Positions 1 to 5,485 are shown, counted from the stretch's first letter. The stretch is DNA of 5,485 bases from JASJHI01 sp965371355 (GCA_965371355.1 CBDUYD010000186.1:1-5485); one strand, 5' to 3'. Made by a program: numbers and translations. The notes: a model not told the origin generated them from the letters alone.

Positions 1-1542
1 GCGGATGCGCAGCGGCTGGATGTCGGACGTGACACAGCGTCCGGTGGCGCATTCGAAGCGCCAGCCGTGCAGCGTGCACACGAACTCGTCGCCGTCGACG
101 ACGCCGAACGCCTCGAGGTCGGCGTCGCGGTGCGGGCATCGTCGCTGCACGACGTAGCCGTCGATCTCGATGTCGGGTTCGTTCGCCGCATGTGCGCCAC
201 CGGTGACCTTGCGGAGCACCTCGGCCTCGGCCCGCTTCATTCGCTCGCGCGACAGCGACTTGAGGAAGTTGTAGACGTACTCGTTGAACTCGCCCTCGCG
301 CCAAGCCGTGAACCGGCACGACAGCAGCAGCGAATTACTCCAGTCGACGGCGCGCTCGGCCACGACCGTCTCGACGAGTTCGCGGGCGACGTCGAAGCGG
401 AACGCATAGGGCTCACCGTCGTATGCGCGGACCTCGCCGGCGGGGAAATCAATCAACACGTCGAGGTCACCGGCCCGCAGAAGGACGTTGGCGCCGACCT
501 TCGAGCGCAGCGTCGGCGCGATCTCGAGCAGCGGCTCCCACCAGCTCTGGAGGCTCGCGAGGAGGTCGGTGCTCGGGGGGTTCCAGCCTGCCTTCAGCTC
601 GGCGAGCCAGGGTGCCCAGTCGGCCTGGTACCGGCGCAGGTATGCCAGCTTGTCGGTGAAGATTGCCGACACTTCGGCATCTGGAATTGGATGTGTCGTG
701 GTGATCGGCCCGGGTGTGATCTCGATCGCCGTGCCGGGAATGTTGAGTAACCCCTGCCGGCCGACCCCGGCGAGCTTGTCGAGGAACACGGTCTGGTCGG
801 GGAAGATGCTCGGCTCGTCGCCGTCGATCACGTTCAGGGCGAACAGGTCGTCGTCGAGGAAACACGGTGGTCCGGCGCTCGGGACGATCGCCCGGGCGTC
901 GATCTTCTCGACATAGCGCATCGCCCTGGCGAACTGGCTCTCGACCTTGGACCGGCACAGCACCCGCATCTGCTCGTCGGGCATCTCGTACACCATCGGA
1001 TACCAGATCGCACCCGAGAACTGGAGGTAGTGGAGGTCGACGGGTCCATGTGCGTTGAGTTGCCCGAGGTCGGTCGTGCGGCAGTCGTTCTGGTCGACGA
1101 GGATCGACTCGCCGTCCATGACCACTAGCGCGGAGTCGCCACCCGGGCCGTCGGTGATCGAGGTCTCGACATGGATCGCGACCCGCAGGCCAGGTGCGAT
1201 CTCGGTCTCCTCGGTGTCGACCGTGCGGATGAAGTTCGTGAATCCGAGCGCCGCCAGCGTCCGCTGCTGTTCTCGGGTGGGGTAGCCGGGCAGCAGGATC
1301 GGCATGTCGCGCCGTAGGTGCTCGCGCAGCCACGGATCGTCGTGGTGATCGCCGTGGAGGTGCGAGATGTACAGGAAGTCGGCGTTCTCGATGCGGTCGC
1401 GGAGATCGTCGCTGAGCTGGTCGTTGCGCGGGAACGGGAACCAGGAACCGAAGAATGCCGGCACGAACCACGGGTCGCAGACGATCGATCCGAAGTCGGT
1501 TTCGATGAGGATTCCCGCGTGGCCGATCGATGTCGCGCGCAT
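1..1542 (-). CDS. MBL-fold metallohydrolase with C-terminal Rieske [2Fe-2S] domain (3' end outside window)
   Basis: The frame is open from ATG at 1542 through 514 codons to base 1, where the window cuts it off. An in-frame TAG at 1554-1552 lies just upstream, so no earlier start is possible. The N-terminal half is a UlaG/CMAH-like metallo-beta-lactamase fold: a GHAGILIET strand at residues 7-15, the metal motif HLHGDH at 61-66, and ILVDQNDC at 147-154, where D153 is a likely further metal ligand. The C-terminus carries a Rieske cluster motif: C469-P-H471, then C489-T-L-H492 after 17 residues, followed by GWRF. This pairing occurs in CMP-N-acetylneuraminate hydroxylase, which has the Rieske domain first. 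The MBL-then-Rieske order resembles actinobacterial proteins such as mycobacterial Rv3818 (from memory). It is probably a soluble, redox-linked hydrolase or oxygenase. The substrate is unknown and sialic acid hydroxylation should not be assumed. Probably only a short tail is missing. Confidence 0.93.
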   Translation of the reverse strand, partial: MRATSIGHAGILIETDFGSIVCDPWFVPAFFGSWFPFPRNDQLSDDLRDRIENADFLYISHLHGDHHDDPWLREHLRRDMPILLPGYPTREQQRTLAALGFTNFIRTVDTEETEIAPGLRVAIHVETSITDGPGGDSALVVMDGESILVDQNDCRTTDLGQLNAHGPVDLHYLQFSGAIWYPMVYEMPDEQMRVLCRSKVESQFARAMRYVEKIDARAIVPSAGPPCFLDDDLFALNVIDGDEPSIFPDQTVFLDKLAGVGRQGLLNIPGTAIEITPGPITTTHPIPDAEVSAIFTDKLAYLRRYQADWAPWLAELKAGWNPPSTDLLASLQSWWEPLLEIAPTLRSKVGANVLLRAGDLDVLIDFPAGEVRAYDGEPYAFRFDVARELVETVVAERAVDWSNSLLLSCRFTAWREGEFNEYVYNFLKSLSRERMKRAEAEVLRKVTGGAHAANEPDIEIDGYVVQRRCPHRDADLEAFGVVDGDEFVCTLHGWRFECATGRCVTSDIQPLRIR

Positions 1543-1548
1543 CGGGTC

Positions 1549-1554
1549 AGGCTA
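1549..1554 (-). promoter_or_regulatory. candidate -10 box for a leaderless MBL-Rieske transcript
   Basis: On the minus strand the hexamer TAGCCT fits TAnnnT and ends 6 bases before the ATG at 1542, so transcription would start at or next to the A of the start codon. No Shine-Dalgarno sequence and no clear -35 box are visible. A match this short can arise by chance, and the inference rests on the same arrangement recurring at other first genes here. Confidence 0.35.
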
Positions 1555-1569
1555 CGGCCTGCGGTAGCC
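1550..1569. repeat. 6-bp inverted repeat overlapping the MBL-Rieske promoter region
   Basis: GGCTAC at 1550-1555 is the exact reverse complement of GTAGCC at 1564-1569, with an 8-base spacer. It overlaps the candidate -10 hexamer of the MBL-Rieske gene, so it could be a small operator. It has no T-run, and the stem is too short to call a terminator for the upstream DUF2510 gene. Chance occurrence is quite possible in GC-rich DNA. Confidence 0.25.
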
Positions 1570-1612
1570 GCGAGCCCATGTAACGGTGACCCCGGGCTGG
1601 CGGTGGCGTGTG

Positions 1613-2182
1613 TCAGGCGACCGGAGGATCGGTGTACTGCTGTCCGGCCCGAGACACGTGCTCGGTCCACGCCGCGCCATCCCAGTACCGGAGTTCGAAT
1701 CGGCTCGACGGGTCGGAGTACCAACCGGCGGGAACCGCTGATTCGGCTTCGGCCACGATGGCCGCATCGTCGACGGTCGCCACGTCGGCAGCTTCCACAT
1801 CCTCGGCCACTACATCCTCGGCCACTACATCGTCGACGGCTGCCACGTCGTCGGCCGCTGCCACGTCGGCGGCTGCAGCTGCGGTGGCCACGACGGCGGC
1901 GTCGCTCGGCGTCGGGTCGGCGACCGCCCATCCCGATGGTTCCTCGACGGGCGAGTCGGTGTCGGCGGCCTCTTCTGCCGCGGCGACCTCCTCGCTGGTG
2001 CCGGCGGCGACCGCCGCGGCCGCCGCTTCGCCCGATGACTCGCGCGACAGATAGGCCACCACGTTGCTCCCCGCGGACACGATCGATACGACATCCCAGC
2101 CGTCGGCCGACTTGTCGTTGAGCTGGGTGGTGAGCGAATCGGCGTCATAGGCGGACGCGGAAACCGTTGAGAACTCCTGCAT
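1613..2182 (-). CDS. DUF4177-like / DUF2510 protein with acidic Ala-Val-Asp linker
   Basis: This encodes 189 residues. Residues 1-47 resemble the small DUF4177-type fold (LN-x(5)-ADGWDVVSIV around 21-35, then SNVVAYLSRE). Residues 50-149 are a low-complexity Ala/Val/Asp/Glu linker, strongly acidic and probably disordered, with an exact VVAED duplication at 119-128. Residues 150-182 are a clear DUF2510 domain (PAGWYSDP, RYWDG, WTEHV), a short Trp-rich module common in actinobacterial envelope-associated proteins. There is no signal peptide or membrane segment, so it is probably cytoplasmic or peripheral. The function is unknown. I chose ATG 2182 because the DUF4177-like domain begins there. 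The frame is open further to GTG 2251, but that stretch uses codons such as TTG, CTA, TTT and GTA, unlike the gene, and holds the promoter-region repeats. It stands alone, 84 bases after the ATPase gene and 70 before the MBL gene. Confidence 0.85.
   Translation of the reverse strand: MQEFSTVSASAYDADSLTTQLNDKSADGWDVVSIVSAGSNVVAYLSRESSGEAAAAAVAAGTSEEVAAAEEAADTDSPVEEPSGWAVADPTPSDAAVVATAAAAADVAAADDVAAVDDVVAEDVVAEDVEAADVATVDDAAIVAEAESAVPAGWYSDPSSRFELRYWDGAAWTEHVSRAGQQYTDPPVA
1801..1830. repeat. 15-bp exact tandem duplication in the DUF2510 gene
   Basis: CCTCGGCCACTACAT occurs at 1801-1815 and again at 1816-1830 without a gap. It encodes VVAED twice in the acidic linker. Flanking sequence holds degenerate copies (for example around 1831-1866), which suggests the linker grew by in-frame slippage or unequal exchange. 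Copy number may therefore differ between strains. Confidence 0.9.
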
Positions 2183-2190
2183 GGATCCAA

Positions 2191-2196
2191 ACGATA
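2191..2196 (-). promoter_or_regulatory. candidate -10 box for the DUF2510 gene
   Basis: The minus strand reads TATCGT (TAnnnT) 8 bases before ATG 2182. A TTGACG hexamer lies 13 bases further upstream (2215-2210), which is closer than the usual 16-18 for a sigma-70-type pair, so the two may not work together. No strong Shine-Dalgarno precedes the ATG. A leaderless or near-leaderless transcript is the simplest reading. Confidence 0.35.
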
Positions 2197-2206
2197 GACG
2201 ATCGGC

Positions 2207-2249
2207 CCCCGTCAACCGTGCCGTTACGCGATGCCCCGTCAACCGTGCC
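2207..2249. repeat. 16-bp direct repeat in the gap upstream of the DUF2510 gene
   Basis: CCCCGTCAACCGTGCC occurs exactly at 2207-2222 and 2234-2249, 27 bp apart start to start. On the minus strand each copy gives GGCACGGTTGACGGGG and so contains TTGAC, a -35-like core. The pair fills about half of the 84-base gap between the ATPase gene stop and the DUF2510 gene. It could be a doubled activator or repressor site or a duplicated promoter element. A neutral local duplication is also possible, since a weaker match (CGAT) continues beyond one end. Confidence 0.6.
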
Positions 2250-2266
2250 ACTCAGCGGCGTATCAG

Positions 2267-2989
2267 TTAGGCGTCGTCGGGCTCGACGGTGTCGTGCCCG
2301 ACGGTGAGCGCGTCGAGGTCGGCGGCGTCCGGGGGGCCGTCGTAGCTGACCTCTCCGCTGGACAGTGCGATCAGCCGATCGGCCACGCGAACGCTCGACA
2401 GTTCGTGTGTCGCGACGACGAGTGCGGCGCCGTCGGCGTGGGCGCTGTCGAGGAGGTCGACGAGGCTCGCCCGCCCGACGCGATCGAGTCCGACGAACGG
2501 TTCGTCGACGAGCATCACCTCGAATGGCCGGACGAATGCGATCGCGATCGCGGCCTTCTGTTTGAGACCGCGGCTGAAGGTGCTCGGGAGGTCATCGGCC
2601 CGCTCGCTGAGTCCGATCGTGTCGAGCAGGTCGACCGCGTGCTGCTCCCAGTCGGCGGTGTCGTGCAGGCGGGCGACGAATTCGAGGTGCTCCCAGACGC
2701 TCAGATCGTCGTAGAAGACCGGCTGATCGGAGATGTACGAGACGGCGGCGCGCGCCTCGATCGACCCGAGCTCGTGGCCGGCGATGTGTGCCGTGCCGTC
2801 GGATGGTTCGAGTAGGCCGGTCAACATCCGGATGAGCGTCGTCTTGCCGCTGCCGTTGTGGCCGATCATCGTGACGCGCTCGCCCGCGTCGACGCGCAGA
2901 TCGAGCGGCGCGAGGGCCGGCACCTCGAAGTACGACTTGGTCAACCCGCTCGCCTCGATCGCAGGTGTGCGGTCTCCCCTCGAGGTCAT
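2267..2989 (-). CDS. ABC transporter ATP-binding protein (ABC-2 / EcsA-like)
   Basis: This 240-residue nucleotide-binding subunit hydrolyses ATP to drive the permease encoded just upstream, on the cytoplasmic face of the membrane. All ABC ATPase motifs are present: Walker A GHNGSGKTT at 43-51, Q-loop Q89 in SDQPVFYDDLSVWEHL, signature FSRGLKQK at 138-145, Walker B VMLVDEP at 158-164, D-loop GLD at 167-169 and H-loop H195 (VVATHE). The signature departs from LSGGQ in the way common to ABC-2 and EcsA-type ATPases. The length is normal for a stand-alone domain. ATG 2989 overlaps the permease stop as ATGA and has a Shine-Dalgarno-like AAGGG 7 bases upstream. An in-frame start at 3058 is open but lies inside the permease gene and lacks family sequence. 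The pair is most likely an exporter. The substrate is not evident. Confidence 0.95.
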   Translation of the reverse strand: MTSRGDRTPAIEASGLTKSYFEVPALAPLDLRVDAGERVTMIGHNGSGKTTLIRMLTGLLEPSDGTAHIAGHELGSIEARAAVSYISDQPVFYDDLSVWEHLEFVARLHDTADWEQHAVDLLDTIGLSERADDLPSTFSRGLKQKAAIAIAFVRPFEVMLVDEPFVGLDRVGRASLVDLLDSAHADGAALVVATHELSSVRVADRLIALSSGEVSYDGPPDAADLDALTVGHDTVEPDDA

Positions 2990-4707
2990 GCGCTCGCCCT
3001 TCCCTCGGCGAGGAATGCGCGGATGGCGACCGACCAGCGGTCGCGGCGGCGAACCCACAACAGCAGCGCAGAGATGAACAACGCTGCGCCGGCGATCGAG
3101 CGGATCACCGTCGAGGGTGTTGCATCGACGCGCATCAACAGCACCGGAAGCACCGCCGACGCGCTCACGACGACCGGCGTCAGCGTGCGGAACGCCGTCG
3201 CGGCGCCGGCGAACTCGGGCAGGGCGAACGGGCTCTCCTGTCCGCGGGGTGCGCCCATCAGCGTGGTGCTGGCGACGGCGATCGGCGCCGAGGCGTCGAG
3301 CACCGTGGTGACGACCGGTCCGGTCGCCCCGAGCATCGCGACCGGGATCGCGAGCGCGAACGCGGCGGCGGCGTACCTCGGCTCGACGATCGTCGCGGCG
3401 ACGGCGGCGATGATGCCGGCGATGGCGAGGACCAGTGTCGATGCGACGAGGTGGTGCATGAACAGCCAGCCGCGGTCGACGGGCAGGCCATCGGTGCGGT
3501 CGGGTCGGTCGATCTCCTGCGAGAGCGGTTCGAGCGACTCCATCCCGACGAGGAATGCGGCCCCGAGCAGCACCAGCGAGAACAGGGGACTCGACGAGAC
3601 GGTGAGTGCGGCGCCGACCCCTCCGATCGCGGCGAGTAGCGCGATCCGGGTCAGCCGCGCCGCGGGAAGCCGGCGCAGCGAGCGGAGTCCCCGCCTCCAG
3701 ACGATCGCGGGTGCGGGTGAACGATCGCCATGCCGCGCCGGATCGACCGGGCCGGGCACGAGGCCGTCAGCCCGCGCCGGTGCCTGCCCTCCCGGTGCCC
3801 GCCGTCCCGGTGCTCCCCACCCCCAGGGCCTCGCGCGGAGTGCCTCGGCCCTGAGTTGACGGCGGAGGATGACCACGGTCCTCAGGTCTTGGACGGTCGC
3901 CGCGAAGCGCAGCTGCGACACGAGTTCGCCTCGCCGTGCGAGCGGTTCGAGCCGCAGTCTCCCCGCTACGCCAACCGCCAGAACGGCGGCACCGACGGCG
4001 ACAACGATCGCGACGATGTCGATCGGGCGTTGACCAATGCCCCAGAACGCGATGCTCCCGGCGAGATTTGCCGGCCCCAGATCGCTGAACCGCTCGCCGT
4101 TCCACGCCGCCCACACGGCCGCCGCTTGCCAGGCGATGAGGACGGTTCCGATCAGGCTCGCCACCCAGCGCGCCATCGAGAGTACGTGGGCGAACATCGC
4201 CATCGACACGAACATCGCACCGACGATCGCGCCGAAGAGTGCGCCACTCGCCGCCCACGCCGCGCGCGAGCCCACCAGTTCTCGGGCGACGAGCTGTCCG
4301 ATGACGGCCCCGCCGAGCGCGAGCGCGAACATCACCGCCCGCAGCCGCTGCATCACCGGCTTGGTCATCACCATCCGGCGCGGGATCGGGGCGAGGAGCA
4401 GGTGGCGGACGTCGGCGACCTCGATCGAGATCGGCCCGCCGTCGGCCCCGCTGCGCAGTCCGATCGCGCAGGCGGTCACGACGACGAGACCGAGCGTGGC
4501 CGGACCGCGCGCCAGGAGTTCAGCGGTTTCGACGTCGTCGGGGATGAGCCCCCGGATCGCGTCGGAGACGACGACCACGACGGTGAGGCCGACGAGGGCG
4601 AAAAGGTAGACGCGGTAGGCGACGTCGTACCACTCGGTTTCGCCGAGCCTGTGCTGCGTGCGCGAGCGACGGAGTTCCCGCAGGTTTGCGCGCGCTTGCG
4701 ACGACAT
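2986..4707 (-). CDS. ABC-2-type transporter permease
   Basis: This 573-residue polytopic membrane protein forms the membrane channel for the adjoining ATPase. Hydrophobic segments lie near residues 32-50, 70-84, 124-142, 152-178, 182-203, 229-249, 354-388 (long enough for one or two), 417-441, 446-470, 507-525 and 535-552, giving about 11-12 helices in two blocks. The blocks are split by a basic hydrophilic region, 250-353. That region has a QDLRTVVILRRQL stretch (273-285), a Gly/Pro/Arg-rich low-complexity segment (296-335) and WRRGLRSLRRLP (337-348). No recognisable substrate-binding domain is present. ATG 4707 begins a basic, soluble leader (MSSQARANLREL). The frame is open back to 4842, but that would overlap the divergent dsbB-like gene. 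It is the first gene of the pair. The family call rests on topology and neighbour; its exact subfamily is uncertain. Confidence 0.88.
   Translation of the reverse strand: MSSQARANLRELRRSRTQHRLGETEWYDVAYRVYLFALVGLTVVVVVSDAIRGLIPDDVETAELLARGPATLGLVVVTACAIGLRSGADGGPISIEVADVRHLLLAPIPRRMVMTKPVMQRLRAVMFALALGGAVIGQLVARELVGSRAAWAASGALFGAIVGAMFVSMAMFAHVLSMARWVASLIGTVLIAWQAAAVWAAWNGERFSDLGPANLAGSIAFWGIGQRPIDIVAIVVAVGAAVLAVGVAGRLRLEPLARRGELVSQLRFAATVQDLRTVVILRRQLRAEALRARPWGWGAPGRRAPGGQAPARADGLVPGPVDPARHGDRSPAPAIVWRRGLRSLRRLPAARLTRIALLAAIGGVGAALTVSSSPLFSLVLLGAAFLVGMESLEPLSQEIDRPDRTDGLPVDRGWLFMHHLVASTLVLAIAGIIAAVAATIVEPRYAAAAFALAIPVAMLGATGPVVTTVLDASAPIAVASTTLMGAPRGQESPFALPEFAGAATAFRTLTPVVVSASAVLPVLLMRVDATPSTVIRSIAGAALFISALLLWVRRRDRWSVAIRAFLAEGRASA
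2997..3001 (-). promoter_or_regulatory. ribosome binding site of the ATPase gene
   Basis: The minus strand reads AAGGG within GAGGGAAGGG, ending 7 bases before ATG 2989. It lies inside the end of the permease gene, and it supports the 2989 start over the longer frame from 3058. Together with the ATGA overlap it points to coupled translation of ATPase and permease. Confidence 0.6.
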
Positions 4708-4715
4708 CGTCCGAG

Positions 4716-4721
4716 ACGGTA
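4716..4721 (-). promoter_or_regulatory. candidate -10 box for the permease-ATPase operon
   Basis: The minus strand reads TACCGT (TAnnnT), 8 bases before ATG 4707, so the transcript would be leaderless or nearly so. A GGAG further upstream is over 20 bases from the ATG, too far to serve as its ribosome site. The element sits in the 30-base divergent gap. Confidence 0.35.
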
Positions 4722-4725
4722 GTGG

Positions 4726-4731
4726 GATACT
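4726..4731 (+). promoter_or_regulatory. candidate -10 box for the dsbB-like operon
   Basis: GATACT ends exactly 6 bases before GTG 4738, placing the transcript start on the first base of the start codon. No clear -35 box or Shine-Dalgarno is seen. It lies 4 bases from the opposing candidate for the permease, so the two polymerase sites would overlap and may compete. Confidence 0.35.
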
Positions 4732-4737
4732 CCTGCG

Positions 4738-5328
4738 GTGACGACGGAGACAGCACAGCTCTTCTTCAGCCTTCTCACCTTCGTCGCCGGCCTCGGCGCG
4801 CTCGCGTGGATCGGCGTGTGGGTGGCGGCACGGCGCGGTCACGACGGCGCGCTACGGCTCGGCGCGGCTCTCGGTGACGCCGCGGTCTGGCTCGCCTTCC
4901 TGGTCGCTCTCACGAGCATGCTCGGCAGTCTCTATTTCTCCGAGGTCGCCGATTTCATCCCCTGTCGTCTGTGCTGGTTCCAGCGCATCGCGATGTATCC
5001 GCTGTCGGCGATCCTGCTCGTCGGAGCGCTCCGGCGCGACCCGGGTGTGCGGTGGTACGTCCTGCCCATCGCCCTCGTCGGTGCCGGCATCGCGGCCTAC
5101 CACTATCTGATCGAATGGCGGCCCGAACTCGACAGCGGCGTGTGCGGTCTGAGTGGGCCCTCGTGTACGGCGGTCTGGTTCCGCGAGTTCGGGTTCGTCA
5201 GCCTCGCGCTGATGTCGCTCGTCGGGTTCGTGACGATTCTCACCCTCCTGTTCTTCCGATTTCCCGCCACACTGGGGGTGTCCGACGAGACCCCGACCGG
5301 CCGGTCGGAGAAGGAGATGGCATCGTGA
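4738..5328 (+). CDS. DsbB/BdbC-family disulfide bond formation protein
   Basis: This 196-residue membrane protein would reoxidise a DsbA-like thiol oxidase and pass the electrons to quinone. The DsbB signature is plain: C76-R-L-C79-W-F-Q-R83, where R83 aligns with the quinone-site Arg48 of Escherichia coli DsbB. A second cysteine pair, C136 and C143 (VCGLSGPSC), sits in the later extracytoplasmic loop. Hydrophobic segments lie at about 7-30, 46-66, 84-99, 106-124 and 152-174, so there is one helix more than in the four-helix DsbB core, at the N-terminus. The C-terminus is a short hydrophilic tail. GTG 4738 is favoured because an in-frame TAG at 4720-4722 lies just upstream and the first helix begins at once. 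The stop overlaps the next gene as GTGA, which makes the two an operon. The partner there fits a DsbA-type protein. VKOR, the other actinobacterial solution, is excluded by the CxLCWxQR motif. Confidence 0.93.
   Translation: MTTETAQLFFSLLTFVAGLGALAWIGVWVAARRGHDGALRLGAALGDAAVWLAFLVALTSMLGSLYFSEVADFIPCRLCWFQRIAMYPLSAILLVGALRRDPGVRWYVLPIALVGAGIAAYHYLIEWRPELDSGVCGLSGPSCTAVWFREFGFVSLALMSLVGFVTILTLLFFRFPATLGVSDETPTGRSEKEMAS
5311..5316 (+). promoter_or_regulatory. ribosome binding site of the gene after dsbB
   Basis: AAGGAG, a near-perfect Shine-Dalgarno, ends 8 bases before GTG 5325. It sets the start of the downstream gene and lies within the last codons of the dsbB-like gene. Confidence 0.8.
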
Positions 5329-5485
5329 ATCCGAGGAACCGCACCTTTGCAATCGTCGGTGGGGTCGTACTGGTGATCCTGGTCGTGCTGGGCATCGCCC
5401 TGCTCGCCAATGGCGACGGCGACGATTCCGAGACCGAGTCGACCATCCCGGTGGGCGAGACCGCTGAAGGCGACGAGGCCGCTGA
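5325..5485 (+). CDS. membrane-anchored protein, probable DsbA/BdbD-like thiol oxidoreductase (5' part only)
   Basis: Fifty-three codons are visible before the window ends. The protein starts MNPRNRTFAIVGG, with a basic N-terminus, then one hydrophobic helix at about residues 8-28, then a soluble acidic stretch (DGDGDDSETES region). This fits a signal anchor with the bulk of the protein outside the cytoplasmic membrane. No thioredoxin fold or CxxC is in view. The call as a DsbA/BdbD-like partner is inferred from the GTGA overlap with the dsbB-like gene and the family habit of pairing these genes. A different secreted or membrane protein remains possible. The start is well supported by the AAGGAG 8 bases upstream. 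Confidence 0.7.
   Translation, partial: MNPRNRTFAIVGGVVLVILVVLGIALLANGDGDDSETESTIPVGETAEGDEAA

Noticed and set aside
467..1471. Minus-strand frame of 334 codons inside the MBL-Rieske gene
   Set aside because: It is a shifted frame of the MBL gene with low-complexity Arg/Pro sequence, while the true frame carries the metal and Rieske motifs.
1543..1612. Possible transcription terminator between the DUF2510 and MBL-Rieske genes
   Set aside because: Only a 6-bp stem is found, with no U-tract on either strand.
1125..1931. Minus-strand frame with Cys/Gly/Arg repeats spanning two genes
   Set aside because: It crosses the end of the DUF2510 gene and the start of the MBL gene in another frame. The repeats are only the Ala/Val/Asp linker read out of frame.
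2183..2251. Longer start (GTG 2251) for the DUF2510 protein, giving a duplicated ARLTG peptide
   Set aside because: The peptide repeat merely reflects the 27-bp-spaced DNA repeat. Codons there are unlike the gene's, and the DUF4177-like domain starts at ATG 2182.
3760..3835. CCCGGTGC-type short repeats that might suggest an array or a mobile element end
   Set aside because: The units are irregular, in frame with the permease's Gly/Pro loop, and explained by low-complexity coding sequence.
2858..3859. Long plus-strand open frame of 333 codons opposite the permease and ATPase genes
   Set aside because: It is antisense to two genes with clear family motifs. Its translation is Arg/Ser/Ala-rich with no domain, as expected from GC-rich DNA where the antisense frame avoids stops.
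3730..4722. Plus-strand open frame of 330 codons opposite the permease
   Set aside because: Its translation is a highly charged Asp/Arg/His-rich mix without membrane segments or motifs. It lies wholly within the permease gene and the promoter gap.
4708..4842. Longer start (4842) for the permease
   Set aside because: The extra 45 residues are charged and unrelated to membrane sequence, and they would overlap about 100 bases of the divergent dsbB-like gene.

Overview
The window is very GC-rich and looks like a chromosomal segment of a high-GC actinobacterium. Pointers are a C-terminal DUF2510 domain (typical of Actinomycetota), a metallo-beta-lactamase/Rieske protein of the type known from actinobacteria, codons ending mostly in G or C, and first genes that appear to lack a Shine-Dalgarno sequence. 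An Acidimicrobiia-like source is my guess and not something the bases prove. I see no RNA gene, insertion sequence, CRISPR array or prophage. No stretch over 100 bases lacks a gene.

Four genes lie on the minus strand and two on the plus strand, diverging from a 30-base gap at 4708-4737. Reading leftwards from that gap: a 573-residue polytopic ABC-2-type permease (4707-2986) overlaps by ATGA the gene for its 240-residue ATPase (2989-2267). An 84-base gap holding a 16-bp direct repeat follows. Next is a 189-residue acidic, alanine-rich protein with a DUF4177-like N-terminus and a DUF2510 C-terminus (2182-1613). After a 70-base gap comes a large MBL-fold protein with a C-terminal Rieske [2Fe-2S] motif (1542 to beyond base 1).

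Reading rightwards: a DsbB/BdbC-type disulfide oxidoreductase (4738-5328) overlaps by GTGA the start of a membrane-anchored protein that runs off the end (5325-5485). The second gene is probably the DsbA/BdbD-like thiol oxidase partner, but its catalytic domain is outside the window.

Two functional units are clear: an ABC exporter pair, and a disulfide-forming pair for proteins outside the cytoplasmic membrane. The DUF2510 and MBL-Rieske genes share their strand but appear to have their own promoters. The four genes that follow a gap have a -10-like hexamer 6-8 bases before the start and no convincing Shine-Dalgarno. The two genes that overlap an upstream gene have clear Shine-Dalgarno sequences. 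This fits leaderless transcription of first genes and coupled translation of downstream ones. No truly novel system is evident. The MBL-Rieske enzyme, of unknown substrate, is the item most worth following up.
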